Part shown: in pieces, positions 1-8,962 of the stretch
Layout of the letters: each line of letters starts with the position of its first letter
Position numbering within the stretch: position 1 is the first letter of the stretch
Source of the DNA: Candidatus Woesearchaeota archaeon
GTDB taxonomy: Archaea > Nanobdellota > Nanobdellia > Woesearchaeales > SM23-78
Direction of reading: 5' to 3'
NCBI GenBank assembly: GCA_016935175.1
Contig: JAFGRK010000035.1
Coordinates: forward strand, 1 to 50,741
DNA: 50,741 bases
Made by a program: the position numbers and the translations under genes
The notes under the pieces: generated by a model
Seen by the model: the letters and a program-made list of their open reading frames with translations, nothing else
What the model was told of the DNA's origin: nothing
Databases searched by the model: none

Positions 1-1
1 G

Positions 2-1519
2 TTTGTAATGATGGTTTCAATGCCAGCAATTGTGAGTGCTGCAACCATCAACGCAGCATCATGCAGTTCTGCTGATGTGCAAGCAGCTGTCAATAGCGCA
101 GTAGATGGTGATATCATTTCTATACCTACGGGAGCGTGCACTTGGTCCAACAATGTCACAATCCCTAACACCAAGGGCTTGACCTTATCAGGACAAGGTC
201 CGGGAAACACTGTTATTTCAGGCCCTGCTTCCCCTAAATTCATCTTGAATGTCCGGTCTGGTTACTATGCTGAGCTTAATAACATGGAATTCAGGGGCCC
301 TGGCAGATGCATAGAAGTGGCTGGCTCAGGGACGAATGTTTTCCGCATAACAAGACTGAAGTTTGATAATGTTTCCTTTGCCATACATACTGCGGGATTA
401 GTCTATGGAGTGGTCGACCATTGCGAATTCATAGGGCCATCACCTTATCCTGTTGTAGGCACCGGTGATGGCAATGCAGGCGTTGATAGCTGGTATGCTC
501 AGCTTGATTTAGGAGGTCCTACTGCAGTATACCTTGAGGATTCAACAATAAACATTTACAATCCAATAACCGGAGTAGGCATGTCTGACAGCAATGACGG
601 AGGCAGGATTGTGATAAGGAATAACAACATTACTAACCATTGGTGGGGCATGCATGATGCCTGCCCTAACTTTAGGATGGGTGGCCGTAAGTTTGAGATA
701 TACAATAATAACTGGTACTTCACTTCCTCCATCTGGACTAGCAGCTATCATCGAGGTGGAACAGGGGTGGTGTTCAACAACACCTTCAGGAGTGCGGGAG
801 TAATCAATGCAGGCACTCCTCTGCGTTTGAACAGGGCTTTTTATAGGGGAATCTCCATGAGCTGCCAGTTCCTCTGGGAGACCGACTGCGACAGTATAGA
901 TGAAATGATGTGCAGCGACGGAAATGGAAAAGTATGGCCATTGCCTTGCACCACTGATGCTGACTGCTCAAGGCATGGAGGGCATTGTGATACTGTTGTT
1001 GATGAGCCAGGAGTGGGATATCCGTGCAGGTCCCAGACAGGCACTGACACTGGCAGGGTTAACCATCCAATAGTTGGCTGGAATAACTACTTCTGCCAAA
1101 CAGGTTTGTATTGTAACCCTACAACTCTTGCACCCATGAGGGTTAATGATGACGCATACCAATATGTTAGGGAGGAAAGGGATTTCATTGATGATACGAC
1201 CTGCTCTGATGGTGTGGACAATGATGAGGATGGGCTGATAGATATGGATGACCCTACCTGTTCAACATGGTGGGCGGACACACAGAAAAAAGATTACACA
1301 CCTTACACCTATCCTCACCCTTTAGCTGGTGGCTCCATACCTGAGACGATTCCTGGTGACTTGAACAATGATAGAATAGTTGATATTGCTGACCTAGTGA
1401 TTGTAGTTGGAGACTTTGGGAAGGAAGAGGGATTTATTGATGAGGATTCAGACACCAATGCTGATGGGACAGTTGATGTTGCTGATTTAGTTTTCGTAGC
1501 AAGAAGATATACTGGGTGA
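2..1519 (+). CDS. Secreted beta-helix protein with C-terminal dockerin-like domain (5' end cut by window edge)
   Basis: The open frame runs off the left edge. The first ATG is at base 8, but the residues before and after it (FVMMVSMPAIVSA, then ATIN) look like the hydrophobic end of a signal peptide cleaved near VSA, so the real start probably lies upstream. The body is rich in Asn/Gly ladder patterns (NNNITNHWWG, IYNNNWYF) typical of right-handed parallel beta-helices that bind or cleave polysaccharides; no catalytic site can be named. A Cys-rich insert lies around residues 290-400. The last 55 residues hold two Ca-binding repeats, DLNNDRIVDIADL and DTNADGTVDVADL, with Asp/Asn at positions 1, 3, 5, 9 and 12 as in type I dockerins. 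It is followed in the same orientation by a similar protein and a cohesin-like scaffold. Confidence 0.82.
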   Translation, partial: FVMMVSMPAIVSAATINAASCSSADVQAAVNSAVDGDIISIPTGACTWSNNVTIPNTKGLTLSGQGPGNTVISGPASPKFILNVRSGYYAELNNMEFRGPGRCIEVAGSGTNVFRITRLKFDNVSFAIHTAGLVYGVVDHCEFIGPSPYPVVGTGDGNAGVDSWYAQLDLGGPTAVYLEDSTINIYNPITGVGMSDSNDGGRIVIRNNNITNHWWGMHDACPNFRMGGRKFEIYNNNWYFTSSIWTSSYHRGGTGVVFNNTFRSAGVINAGTPLRLNRAFYRGISMSCQFLWETDCDSIDEMMCSDGNGKVWPLPCTTDADCSRHGGHCDTVVDEPGVGYPCRSQTGTDTGRVNHPIVGWNNYFCQTGLYCNPTTLAPMRVNDDAYQYVREERDFIDDTTCSDGVDNDEDGLIDMDDPTCSTWWADTQKKDYTPYTYPHPLAGGSIPETIPGDLNNDRIVDIADLVIVVGDFGKEEGFIDEDSDTNADGTVDVADLVFVARRYTG

Positions 1520-1525
1520 AATAGT

Positions 1526-3406
1526 ATTATAAAAAAGATTTCGTTTTTAGGAATATTAAGTCTGGTCTTATGCTCTTTTTATGTAAGCGCAGCTACTTAT
1601 TATGTTTCTCCATCAGGCTTTGCTTTGTGGAGCGAATGCGCTGATATTAGCAAGCCTTGCTCTTTAAGCACTGCTAATGCCAATGCAGCTGCAGGAGACA
1701 CTATCATTCTCCGGGGAGGAACCTATAACACGCCTATCCAGCCATCACATTCAGGCTCAGGGATGAATTCAAGAATAATTTACCAGGCTTTTGAGGGAGA
1801 AAAGCCAGTCATCTCCCAAACTGGTGATATCGACACTAATTTCGCAGCCATCTGGCTGAACTCTAATTCATATGTCAAGATAAGCGGCATCACTGTTGAG
1901 CATGTTGGCAGGTGGATGCTCATCTCGCGTGGGTCTTCCTACAATGAGATAAGTTATTGCGAATTCAAGCCGCCAGCCCTCATCTCACTACGAATATACC
2001 GAACAGAGGGTGACGCTTGCACTAATAACTGGATTCACCATAATCTCATCCACGAGCAAGGCTCTGTGTCAAGCAACTGGAATGATGAAGGTAACCTGAT
2101 GCAAGTTGGTGACCCAGGTTACGACGGGATCAGCGGCCATAATACCATAGAGGATAATGTCTTCTGGTACGGAGGCCACCACACCCTAGAGACCAACACT
2201 CAGTTTAATGTAATAAGAAATAACTATATGCATAATGATTGCTGGATGCCAGACCCTTCCAATCCTTCAGTGCCGAGGGTTCAGCAGCCTTGCACCAATG
2301 GCTTATATGGCAATAGGTGCCTGAGCCTTGGCGCGCAGTCCGGCAGCTTGGCAGCAACAGAAGGCGCATTCAATCTCGCTGAAGATAATCGCTTTGGCCA
2401 CGCAGGAAGGCCGCCTGATGATGATGGCGCTGACAATGTAGAGTTGGCCTCATACAGGAATATTTTCAGGTACAACTACATCTTCAATGCTGCAAAGGAC
2501 GGGCTATATTTAAGAGATGAGGCTGGCGGCACTATTTTCGGATCTTACAATCAAGTCTACAATAACGTCGTCTATCTGAGCGGAGTGAATGAGGCTCAGG
2601 ATTATAACTCTATATACAGGAGGACAGGGATATTCCTCAGGACCCAGTGCACTGGCAATGTGATAAAGAACAATATAGCCTATGCCAACTATAATAAGGA
2701 TATCTACACAGGACATCCTGTGGCCTTGTATGGAAACACCATTGAGAATAACTGGCTTACGAGTGTTGAGAAGAACGACCCTTTATTCATCACTCCAGGG
2801 CTTGTCGGAGACCCGAAATTCAGGGATACAGACGTATCTTACCCTTTTGATATTGCCTTGCCTGACCTGAGGCTTCAGCCTGATTCCCCATGCATAGATG
2901 CAGGCACCCACTTGACACAGGCTAGCAGCCCTGGCTCAAGCTCAGCCACCATCACAGTTGATGACGCGTTTTACTTCCAGGACGGCACATGGGGTTCTTC
3001 CCTGACACATGGTGTGACCCTTTTCCCTGACTGGATAGCTATCGGCTCTGTCAGCAATTTTGTGCAGATACAGTCAATAGATTATTCTACTAACAGGATT
3101 ACTCTCGCATCACCTATGAGCTGGGCAGACAATGCTCCCATATGGCTTTACAAGAAGTCAGATGGAGAGGTCGTGCTTTACGGCTCAGCGCCTGACATCG
3201 GAGCCTACGAGTATGCTGGGACAGTTTCCCAGCCAGTTGCTGGAGACTTGAACCTTGATGGTGTTGTTGATGTTGCTGACTTAGTAGTTGTTGTGGGTGA
3301 TTTTGGCAAGGCTAGCGGATTTAATAATCCTGGATCAGATACTAATGCTGATGGTGTTGTTGACATACTGGATTTGGTTTACGTTGCGAGAAAATACACT
3401 GGCTAG
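1526..3406 (+). CDS. Secreted beta-helix protein with C-terminal dockerin-like domain, apparent ATT start
   Basis: The protein is about 626 residues. In-frame sequence from 1526 encodes a convincing signal peptide (KKISFLGILSLVLCSFYVSA, cleaved before ATYY), yet no ATG, GTG or TTG lies between the upstream stop (1517-1519) and this peptide. ATT at 1526 sits 6 bases after GGGTGA (1514-1519), a good archaeal ribosome-binding site overlapping the upstream stop codon. The TTG at 1625 would discard the signal peptide. The body shows beta-helix repeats (NTIEDNVFWYGG, NVIRNNYMHND, NVIKNNIAY), and the C-terminus has paired dockerin-type loops DLNLDGVVDVADL and DTNADGVVDILDL. The fold suggests carbohydrate binding or cleavage; the substrate is unknown. 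It probably shares a transcript with its neighbour. Confidence 0.78.
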   Translation: MIKKISFLGILSLVLCSFYVSAATYYVSPSGFALWSECADISKPCSLSTANANAAAGDTIILRGGTYNTPIQPSHSGSGMNSRIIYQAFEGEKPVISQTGDIDTNFAAIWLNSNSYVKISGITVEHVGRWMLISRGSSYNEISYCEFKPPALISLRIYRTEGDACTNNWIHHNLIHEQGSVSSNWNDEGNLMQVGDPGYDGISGHNTIEDNVFWYGGHHTLETNTQFNVIRNNYMHNDCWMPDPSNPSVPRVQQPCTNGLYGNRCLSLGAQSGSLAATEGAFNLAEDNRFGHAGRPPDDDGADNVELASYRNIFRYNYIFNAAKDGLYLRDEAGGTIFGSYNQVYNNVVYLSGVNEAQDYNSIYRRTGIFLRTQCTGNVIKNNIAYANYNKDIYTGHPVALYGNTIENNWLTSVEKNDPLFITPGLVGDPKFRDTDVSYPFDIALPDLRLQPDSPCIDAGTHLTQASSPGSSSATITVDDAFYFQDGTWGSSLTHGVTLFPDWIAIGSVSNFVQIQSIDYSTNRITLASPMSWADNAPIWLYKKSDGEVVLYGSAPDIGAYEYAGTVSQPVAGDLNLDGVVDVADLVVVVGDFGKASGFNNPGSDTNADGVVDILDLVYVARKYTG

Positions 3407-3468
3407 CTAAAACAATAAGATTTATATTTACTACGTGAATAAGTATGGCTGAGAGGGAGTGAGGTTTC

Positions 3469-5457
3469 ATGGATCAGATCTTTTTTAGATGGAAAGGGTT
3501 TAACTCTGTATTGCTAGCTTTAATCTTTATCATCGGGCTATCTAATGCCTCTGCCTTGGTTTCAGTGTTTCCAGACTCTTCCACTCTTGATGTTTGCCCT
3601 GGGAATAACGTGTCAATTAATATAACCATCAGCGGTGTTTCAGGGGTTTATGGATTCCAGTTCGACCTGAATTACAACTCCTCGATTCTTGATTTAGTCA
3701 GCGTCGCAAATGGAACCTTCCTAAGCAATAACGGCCAGAATAGTGTGTTCTGCCTTCAGCCAGACCTCTCGTCTGCTGGATTGATAGATGATTTTGCCTG
3801 TTCTATCATGGGCGAATCAGGCTCAACCCCTGTAAGTGGAGTGCTGGCTACTATTAATTTCAGGTTGAAGGAAGTATCTGCCTATCCTGCCACCAGCATT
3901 TTCACTTTGAGCGATGTGAAGCTTTCAGACATGGATTCCAATGCCCTTGATGATTCCAGCGCTGACGGCCAGGCATCCATTACTTGCACCTGTGTTGAAG
4001 GAGATATTGTCAGCTGCAATGATGCTAACGGCTGCCCTGGCAACAGGACTTGCTCAGATGGAGAATTAGGTGCGTGTGTGACCCCTACTTCGTTCTTTTG
4101 TGATGCTGATTGTGATGGGGACAATGATTGCGTAGAGGAAGAGTGCGATCGTTGCGATTGCATAGGCTCTGCGCCTGTTAGCTGTACCACTGATGATGAA
4201 TGCCCTGGCAATAGGTCTTGCACCAATGGAACCCTTGGGCCTTGCCAGATTATAGGCTATTATTGTGATGCTGATTGTGATGGGGACAATGATACTTGCA
4301 GCGACACTCCTTGTGAGGATTGCGGTTGCATAGAGAACTGGTACTGCGAAACATGGGATGCTTGCGTAGATGGCTACCAGTCAAGGGAATGCTATGACAT
4401 AAATGATTGCGGCACAGATGACCGTAAGCCTACTGATGAAAGGACTTGCACAGTAGTCAGCAGCAGCGGAGGTGGTGGAGGCGGTGGAGGAAGCATCCCT
4501 TCCAGCCTTGCTTCTTGTGACGAGGCATGGGTTTGCGACAATTGGGATGCTTGCAGCCCTGATGGCTTCAGGAGAAGGACATGTGCTGATGCTAATAGCT
4601 GTGGCACATCAGCCAATAAGCCTATTGAGCTTGAGGTATGCTTTTACGAGGGAAGTTGTGATGATGGCATCATGAATGGCCAGGAAGAAGGAGTTGATTG
4701 CGGGGGAGCATGCCCTAACCCTTGCGTTACATCAGAGAGTGCTGGCTTGCCTATGATTAGCCTCTTGGTCCATGCTGACCCTATAGTTGCTGAGATTCTT
4801 GACCAGTACCCATTGAAGGTAACCGTGGAGAACACTGGAGAGCAGGAATTATTGGATTTGGAAGTGGTCGCTAGCAAATGGAGCGCGACACCATCACTCA
4901 TCAGGAGCATCCTTCCAGGGCTGTCTGAGCAGTCAGAAATATTGCTGAGCCTGCCGATTGAAACTGATGAGCCCTCAATTGACATCCATATAGTGTCTGA
5001 AGGAGCTGTTCTCGCATCAAAATCAATCCCTATAACCCTTTCTATCCCTGAATACAGTATCAAGATTAACCATGACCCTGAAACTCAAAGGACTTACCAG
5101 GCAGTCATAGTCGACAATAGAGGGAAGCCAGCCAGAACCATAGAGGTAGACTTTACCATCAACAAGGGCAAGGAGACTTACCTAATTGAGGCTGGCAAGA
5201 GTTATCATCTAGATGAAGATACCTTATTCAACCAGGTTGATTACCTTTACCAGACCTTGCCTGCTGGCAGCTACGAGGTTAAGTCAGTCTTTTATGAGAA
5301 CGGCCAGGAGGTTGCTGAGTCAACTTCAAAGGTGACCATTGGCGGTGACAAGAAGGCTCTCAATGTCCAATACTTTTTTTACGCTTTGCTATTAGTTATA
5401 GTGGGTTTTTCAGGCTATATGTTTTTCATAAGCCAGAAAAAAAACAAGTATGATTAA
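3469..5457 (+). CDS. Membrane-anchored surface protein with N-terminal cohesin-like domain
   Basis: The protein has 662 residues. A signal peptide (residues 8-30) is followed at about 31-172 by a domain with cohesin hallmarks: a VSVFPDSSTLDVCPGNNVSI strand, then GVYGFQFDLNYNSSILDLVS, then GVLATINFRLK. Two Cys-rich repeats with the shared block CDADCDGDND follow (about 173-300), then two thrombospondin-like repeats (WYCETWDAC and WVCDNWDAC, each ending with CGT..KP....C) separated by a poly-Gly linker, then a CARDB/Ig-like region and one C-terminal TM helix (about 628-652) with a short Lys-rich cytoplasmic tail. This makes it a plausible scaffold for the two dockerin proteins upstream. The start is set by GAGTGAGG just before ATG 3469. 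The cohesin call rests on pattern recognition only. Confidence 0.75.
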   Translation: MDQIFFRWKGFNSVLLALIFIIGLSNASALVSVFPDSSTLDVCPGNNVSINITISGVSGVYGFQFDLNYNSSILDLVSVANGTFLSNNGQNSVFCLQPDLSSAGLIDDFACSIMGESGSTPVSGVLATINFRLKEVSAYPATSIFTLSDVKLSDMDSNALDDSSADGQASITCTCVEGDIVSCNDANGCPGNRTCSDGELGACVTPTSFFCDADCDGDNDCVEEECDRCDCIGSAPVSCTTDDECPGNRSCTNGTLGPCQIIGYYCDADCDGDNDTCSDTPCEDCGCIENWYCETWDACVDGYQSRECYDINDCGTDDRKPTDERTCTVVSSSGGGGGGGGSIPSSLASCDEAWVCDNWDACSPDGFRRRTCADANSCGTSANKPIELEVCFYEGSCDDGIMNGQEEGVDCGGACPNPCVTSESAGLPMISLLVHADPIVAEILDQYPLKVTVENTGEQELLDLEVVASKWSATPSLIRSILPGLSEQSEILLSLPIETDEPSIDIHIVSEGAVLASKSIPITLSIPEYSIKINHDPETQRTYQAVIVDNRGKPARTIEVDFTINKGKETYLIEAGKSYHLDEDTLFNQVDYLYQTLPAGSYEVKSVFYENGQEVAESTSKVTIGGDKKALNVQYFFYALLLVIVGFSGYMFFISQKKNKYD

Positions 5458-5539
5458 AGCTTATGATTCAAAAAGATAAGAAAATGCAACAAGATTAGGA
5501 AATTTAGCATAAAAAAGCATAAGACGAGGTGGTTTTAAG

Positions 5540-5875
5540 ATGGCGTTTGTTTTCGGAGTCGAGGGAGTGCCTATATTTGAGATGTTGTTTGTCATTAGCT
5601 TGCTGCTATTGATAGGGTTGATATTCGTCCTGCTAGAGCTAAGGAAGCTCACCTCCTTAATCAGCAAGGAGAAGGGCGAGCTTGAGAGGTTTGAGAAAGA
5701 CCTTTCTGAGCTTGAGGCTGACACAGGCAAGAAGAGCACTAGCGAGATTATGGGCTATATCCAGGACTCGATTGCCAAAGGCATAACCCCTGACCAGATA
5801 GAAGCCTCTCTTGTCAAGCGCGGCTGGCCTAAGAAAGAAGTTGATAGTATCCTTAGCAGCCTTACCAAGAAGTAG
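5540..5875 (+). CDS. Small membrane-anchored coiled-coil protein
   Basis: The 111-residue protein is not a family I can name. It has one N-terminal TM helix (about residues 14-34, MLFVISLLLLIGLIFVLLEL), then a charged heptad-like coiled coil (about 35-66, KEKGELERFEKDLSELEAD). The C-terminal helical module ends QIEASLVKRGWPKKEVDSIL, a pattern seen at the end of many small archaeal membrane proteins and resembling a UBA or helix-turn-helix fold. GAGGTGG upstream of the ATG serves as ribosome-binding site. A T-rich stretch follows the stop. Confidence 0.75.
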   Translation: MAFVFGVEGVPIFEMLFVISLLLLIGLIFVLLELRKLTSLISKEKGELERFEKDLSELEADTGKKSTSEIMGYIQDSIAKGITPDQIEASLVKRGWPKKEVDSILSSLTKK

Positions 5876-5885
5876 GGTGTAGAAT

Positions 5886-5899
5886 CTTTTTTTCTTTTG
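5886..5899 (+). terminator. T-rich terminator-like run
   Basis: A run of seven T, then C and four more T follows closely after the stop of the small coiled-coil gene, as expected for factor-independent archaeal termination on U-runs. There is no strong hairpin. Confidence 0.4.
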
Positions 5900-6039
5900 C
5901 ATTTCCCTTTTGGCAGGCCATCCTGCTAATATTCTTTTTGTGCCCATCCAAGGATGTGCCTATGCAGGGAACATGCCTTATTTACCCTTCAAAAGCCTGC
6001 CTGCATAAAAACATTTTTAAACTCATCTCCTTGCTTGGT

Positions 6040-7380
6040 ATGCTTATGGGACTACAAATAATACCTATTGGCGGATTTTCTGAAGTCGGCAGGAACTGCA
6101 CCCTTGTGAAAGTGGATGATGAGGCAGTCATCCTTGACATGGGGTTGCACATGGACAACTACATAGCTTATACTGAGGACTTGGAGGAGCTTCACGGCTC
6201 AAAAGACATGACAGCAGAAACACTCATAAGAGTCAATGCTGTGCCTAACATCAACCAAGTCAAGGACTTATGGCCTAAGGTAAAAGCTATCTGCATAACC
6301 CACGCCCACCTAGACCACGTAGGCGCTGTGCCTTTCATAAGCAACAAGTTCAAGGCAGACATACACGGCACAAGATACACGATAGAGGTGCTCAGCACCA
6401 TTTTGAGGGATGAGAAGATAAGCTTAAGGAATAGCCTCGTAGCCCATCCTGTGAATTCCAAGTTCAAGGTCTCAGGCAAGATCACAGTGGAGTTCATCAA
6501 CATAACCCATTCTGTTCCGCAGACAGTGGTCATAGCAGTGCACACACCATATGGCACTGTTGTGTACGCCAATGACTTCAAGCTGGACAATGCCCCTGTT
6601 ATTGGGGAGAAGCCTAATTTCAAGAGGCTAGAGCAGCTAGGCAAGGAAGGGGTAAAGGCGCTTATACTCGACTCATTGTACGCTCACACAGCCATGAAGA
6701 CTCCTAGCGAGAACATAGCTAAGGAGATGCTGAAGGATGTCATGCTAGGGGTGAATTCCCAGGGAAAAGCAGTCGTTGTCACTACCTTCTCAAGCCATAT
6801 CGCAAGGCTCAAGAGCATAACAGAGCTAGCCAGGAAGCTCAGGAGAAGGACAGTCTTCATAGGAAGATCCCTGAGCAAGTACATACTCGCTGCTAAGGAC
6901 GCAGGCATAATCGACCTTACCAAGAACGCAGATATGGTGAGGTACGGCAGCAAGGTTGAGAAGTTCTTCAAGAAAATCAAGAACCCTAGCAAATACGTGT
7001 TTGTGGTCACAGGCCACCAGGCAGAGCCTCGCGCTGTGCTCCCAAGGATGGTCAACAACAACCTTTACCGCTTTGATGAGGAAGACCACGTCATATTCTC
7101 ATGCAGTGTTATACCAGTGGAGAACAATATCATCAACAGGGAAAAGCTGGATGCTGCCCTTAAGAAGAAGAAGATAAGGCTGTTCACAGACGTTCATGTC
7201 TCAGGGCACGCCTTTAGGGAAGACCACAGGGACTTCATACGCCTGCTTAAGCCCACCCATATACTGCCTGCCCACGCAGAACCAAAAGTCATGGAGGATA
7301 TGAAAGAATTAGCCTTGGAGATGGGCTACAAGCCAGACAAGGTGCACATCCTCAAGAACGGGATGCAGCTTAATCTCTAG
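6040..7380 (+). CDS. rnj: Ribonuclease J (beta-CASP metallo-beta-lactamase RNase)
   Basis: The enzyme belongs to the beta-CASP metallo-beta-lactamase group that degrades RNA 5'-to-3' and/or endonucleolytically in the cytoplasm. The N-terminus reads MGLQIIPIGGFSEVGRNCTLV, and the zinc motif THAHLDHVGAVP lies near residue 86. The beta-CASP region follows, then VTGHQAEPRAVLPR, and the C-terminal HVSGHAFREDHRDFIRLLKP and LPAHAEP histidines. The longer open frame from 5938 adds residues with no family similarity, so I place the start at ATG 6040 (or 6046). A TTTTTAAA box lies about 26 bases upstream, suggesting a leaderless transcript. At about 446 residues it is normal for archaeal RNase J. Confidence 0.92.
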   Translation: MLMGLQIIPIGGFSEVGRNCTLVKVDDEAVILDMGLHMDNYIAYTEDLEELHGSKDMTAETLIRVNAVPNINQVKDLWPKVKAICITHAHLDHVGAVPFISNKFKADIHGTRYTIEVLSTILRDEKISLRNSLVAHPVNSKFKVSGKITVEFINITHSVPQTVVIAVHTPYGTVVYANDFKLDNAPVIGEKPNFKRLEQLGKEGVKALILDSLYAHTAMKTPSENIAKEMLKDVMLGVNSQGKAVVVTTFSSHIARLKSITELARKLRRRTVFIGRSLSKYILAAKDAGIIDLTKNADMVRYGSKVEKFFKKIKNPSKYVFVVTGHQAEPRAVLPRMVNNNLYRFDEEDHVIFSCSVIPVENNIINREKLDAALKKKKIRLFTDVHVSGHAFREDHRDFIRLLKPTHILPAHAEPKVMEDMKELALEMGYKPDKVHILKNGMQLNL

Positions 7381-7384
7381 TTAG

Positions 7385-7480
7385 TGAGGCCCGCCGCCGA
7401 GGCGCAAATAATAAAGCGTTACATTATGTTTTTGTGTCCCCTCGCCGGGGAGTGCTTACTGTTCGCCTATCCCCACCACA
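7385..7480. other. GC-rich structured intergenic stretch, possible small RNA
   Basis: The gap between the RNase J gene and pcn is unusually GC-rich for this window. It can form a CCCC/GGGG hairpin (7438-7441 with 7447-7450), and AGGCG at 7400-7404 can pair with CGCCT at 7464-7468. The pcn TATA-like box (ACTTAAATATT, about 7485-7495) lies just beyond it. I see no tRNA or known riboswitch consensus. It could be a small RNA, the RNase J 3' UTR, or a REP-like repeat. Confidence 0.35.
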
Positions 7481-7546
7481 AAACTTAAATATTAGTGTTC
7501 TGTCTCTTTGTGTATAGGGGTTATTATAAGTTAAGGGGGTATTAGT

Positions 7547-8284
7547 ATGAAATTAACAATTGCTGATCCAAAGTACTTAAAAGAGAGCGTATCAATAATT
7601 TCTGAATTAGTGTCAGAGGGCACCTTCAAGGTGACATCAGATTGTGTAGAGCTGATAGCCATGGACCCTGCCAACGTGGCAATGGTGGTTTTCAGGCTCA
7701 TGGGAAGCACCTTCACAGAGTATGAAGTAGACAAGACAGAGAGCCTGGGGCTTGCGCTGGCTAATTTCAAGCAGGTTCTTAAGAGAGCCAACCCTAATGA
7801 CAGCATAACCCTTGAAGTAGATGAGAACCAATTAAAAGTCACTATCAAGGGCACCAGCACCAGGACTTTTCACTTGCCCCTCATAGACATCGAGGCCAAG
7901 GAGCAGAAAGTGCCTGAGCTCAAGTTCAGCGCTACCATAACCACTGACTCAAGCGTGCTTAACGAGGCTATTGAGGATGCAGGCATTGTCGGGGAATCAG
8001 TCAGCTTCATAGCAGAGCCTAAGAGATTCGTGGTGAGCGCATCAGGAGACCTTAACAAGGCCAACATAGACATTGATGCTGGTGATGGCACCAAGATAAC
8101 AGCCGCAGACAAGGTAAGGGCGAAATACTCAATCGAGTACCTCAAGAAGATGATAATGGGCAGCAAACTCAGCGACAAGGTAAGGCTTGACTTCAGCAAG
8201 GACTACCCCTTGAGGATGGAGTACCTGGAGAAGAACAAGGTGCAGCTCGCATTCATCCTTGCTCCAAGAGTGGATAATGACTGA
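7547..8284 (+). CDS. pcn: DNA polymerase sliding clamp (PCNA)
   Basis: The 245-residue protein is a full-length archaeal PCNA, the ring clamp that tethers DNA polymerase, FEN1 and ligase to DNA. The N-terminus MKLTIADPKYLKESVSIISE and the segment DCVELIAMDPANVAMVVFRL match the first clamp domain. The interdomain connector region follows around residues 110-130, and the C-terminal segment LRMEYLEKNKVQLAFILAPR carries the site that partner PIP-box proteins use. It has its own promoter (ACTTAAATATT near 7485) and is followed by a T-rich stretch. Only one clamp gene is seen, consistent with a homotrimer. Confidence 0.97.
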   Translation: MKLTIADPKYLKESVSIISELVSEGTFKVTSDCVELIAMDPANVAMVVFRLMGSTFTEYEVDKTESLGLALANFKQVLKRANPNDSITLEVDENQLKVTIKGTSTRTFHLPLIDIEAKEQKVPELKFSATITTDSSVLNEAIEDAGIVGESVSFIAEPKRFVVSASGDLNKANIDIDAGDGTKITAADKVRAKYSIEYLKKMIMGSKLSDKVRLDFSKDYPLRMEYLEKNKVQLAFILAPRVDND

Positions 8285-8398
8285 TTTTATTGTTTTTTAG
8301 CTTATTTTTAGGTTATAATTATTTTTAAAATATTTTTCTGGAAAAGAGGGGTGGGGGAGTCGAGGCTTTAAGCATTAAACTATCAGGGGGTGGTTTTT

Positions 8399-8887
8399 GT
8401 GTGGCAAAGGCAAATAGACAAGTCAAAGAGTATAGACTCTAAACCAATTTATTCTTGTACTGTGCATCATGTCAATGGAGTGATTGTTGGCGAAGGCCCT
8501 GATGTTATGTGGGGTCAAAAACATCCGTACGGGTGGGATAAGCTGGACCAGGTGACTAGTTTCTTGTATGATAGATTGAGTGCTGAAGGTTTTACATTTG
8601 ATGAGCATAAGCGCAAAAGTTTGTTAATAAGCATGAAGGAGAAGTATGGTAGCATAAGATTAAGCCTTAATCTTTATGATGAAGACATAACTGCCTATAA
8701 GTCAATACTTACCGAGGCATTGGAAAAATTTCCAGGGGTAGCGCCTTTTTTTGAACCCAGTTATGTTGATGAAGCAGAAGTCTTTGTCGGCACAGAGAAG
8801 GATTTCAAGAAATGGGCTTCAAAGCTCAAGCCAGGGGACTTGGAAAGGATAGTTGATAATTACAGGCCAAAACCATCAAAGGCATAA
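8399..8887 (+). CDS. Conserved-looking protein of unknown function
   Basis: I do not recognise this protein of about 162 residues. It looks soluble, with no signal peptide or TM segment, has a Trp- and Gly-rich middle (VMWGQKHPYGWDKLDQV), and is acidic and helical towards the C-terminus, ending in a basic tail. The open frame begins with GTG at 8390, but GGGGGTGG (8386-8393) looks like the ribosome-binding site, which puts the start at GTG 8399. It stands alone with a TTTTAAAATATT box upstream. Confidence 0.6.
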   Translation: MWQRQIDKSKSIDSKPIYSCTVHHVNGVIVGEGPDVMWGQKHPYGWDKLDQVTSFLYDRLSAEGFTFDEHKRKSLLISMKEKYGSIRLSLNLYDEDITAYKSILTEALEKFPGVAPFFEPSYVDEAEVFVGTEKDFKKWASKLKPGDLERIVDNYRPKPSKA

Positions 8888-8962
8888 TCATAATCTTTGC
8901 ATTGAATCAAGCTGAAAGCTAAAAGAAAAACCTTAAATAATAATGGAGAATACTGATTTAAA

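Noticed and set aside
1517-1625. Stop readthrough joining the first two dockerin proteins into one
   Set aside because: A clear signal peptide starts the second protein right after the stop, and a ribosome-binding site overlaps the stop, so two proteins are far likelier.
7451-7476. tRNA-like 3' end (GTTCGCC...CCCCACCA)
   Set aside because: The T-loop lacks the conserved TTCRA pattern, no acceptor partner of seven bases exists upstream, and no anticodon arm fits.
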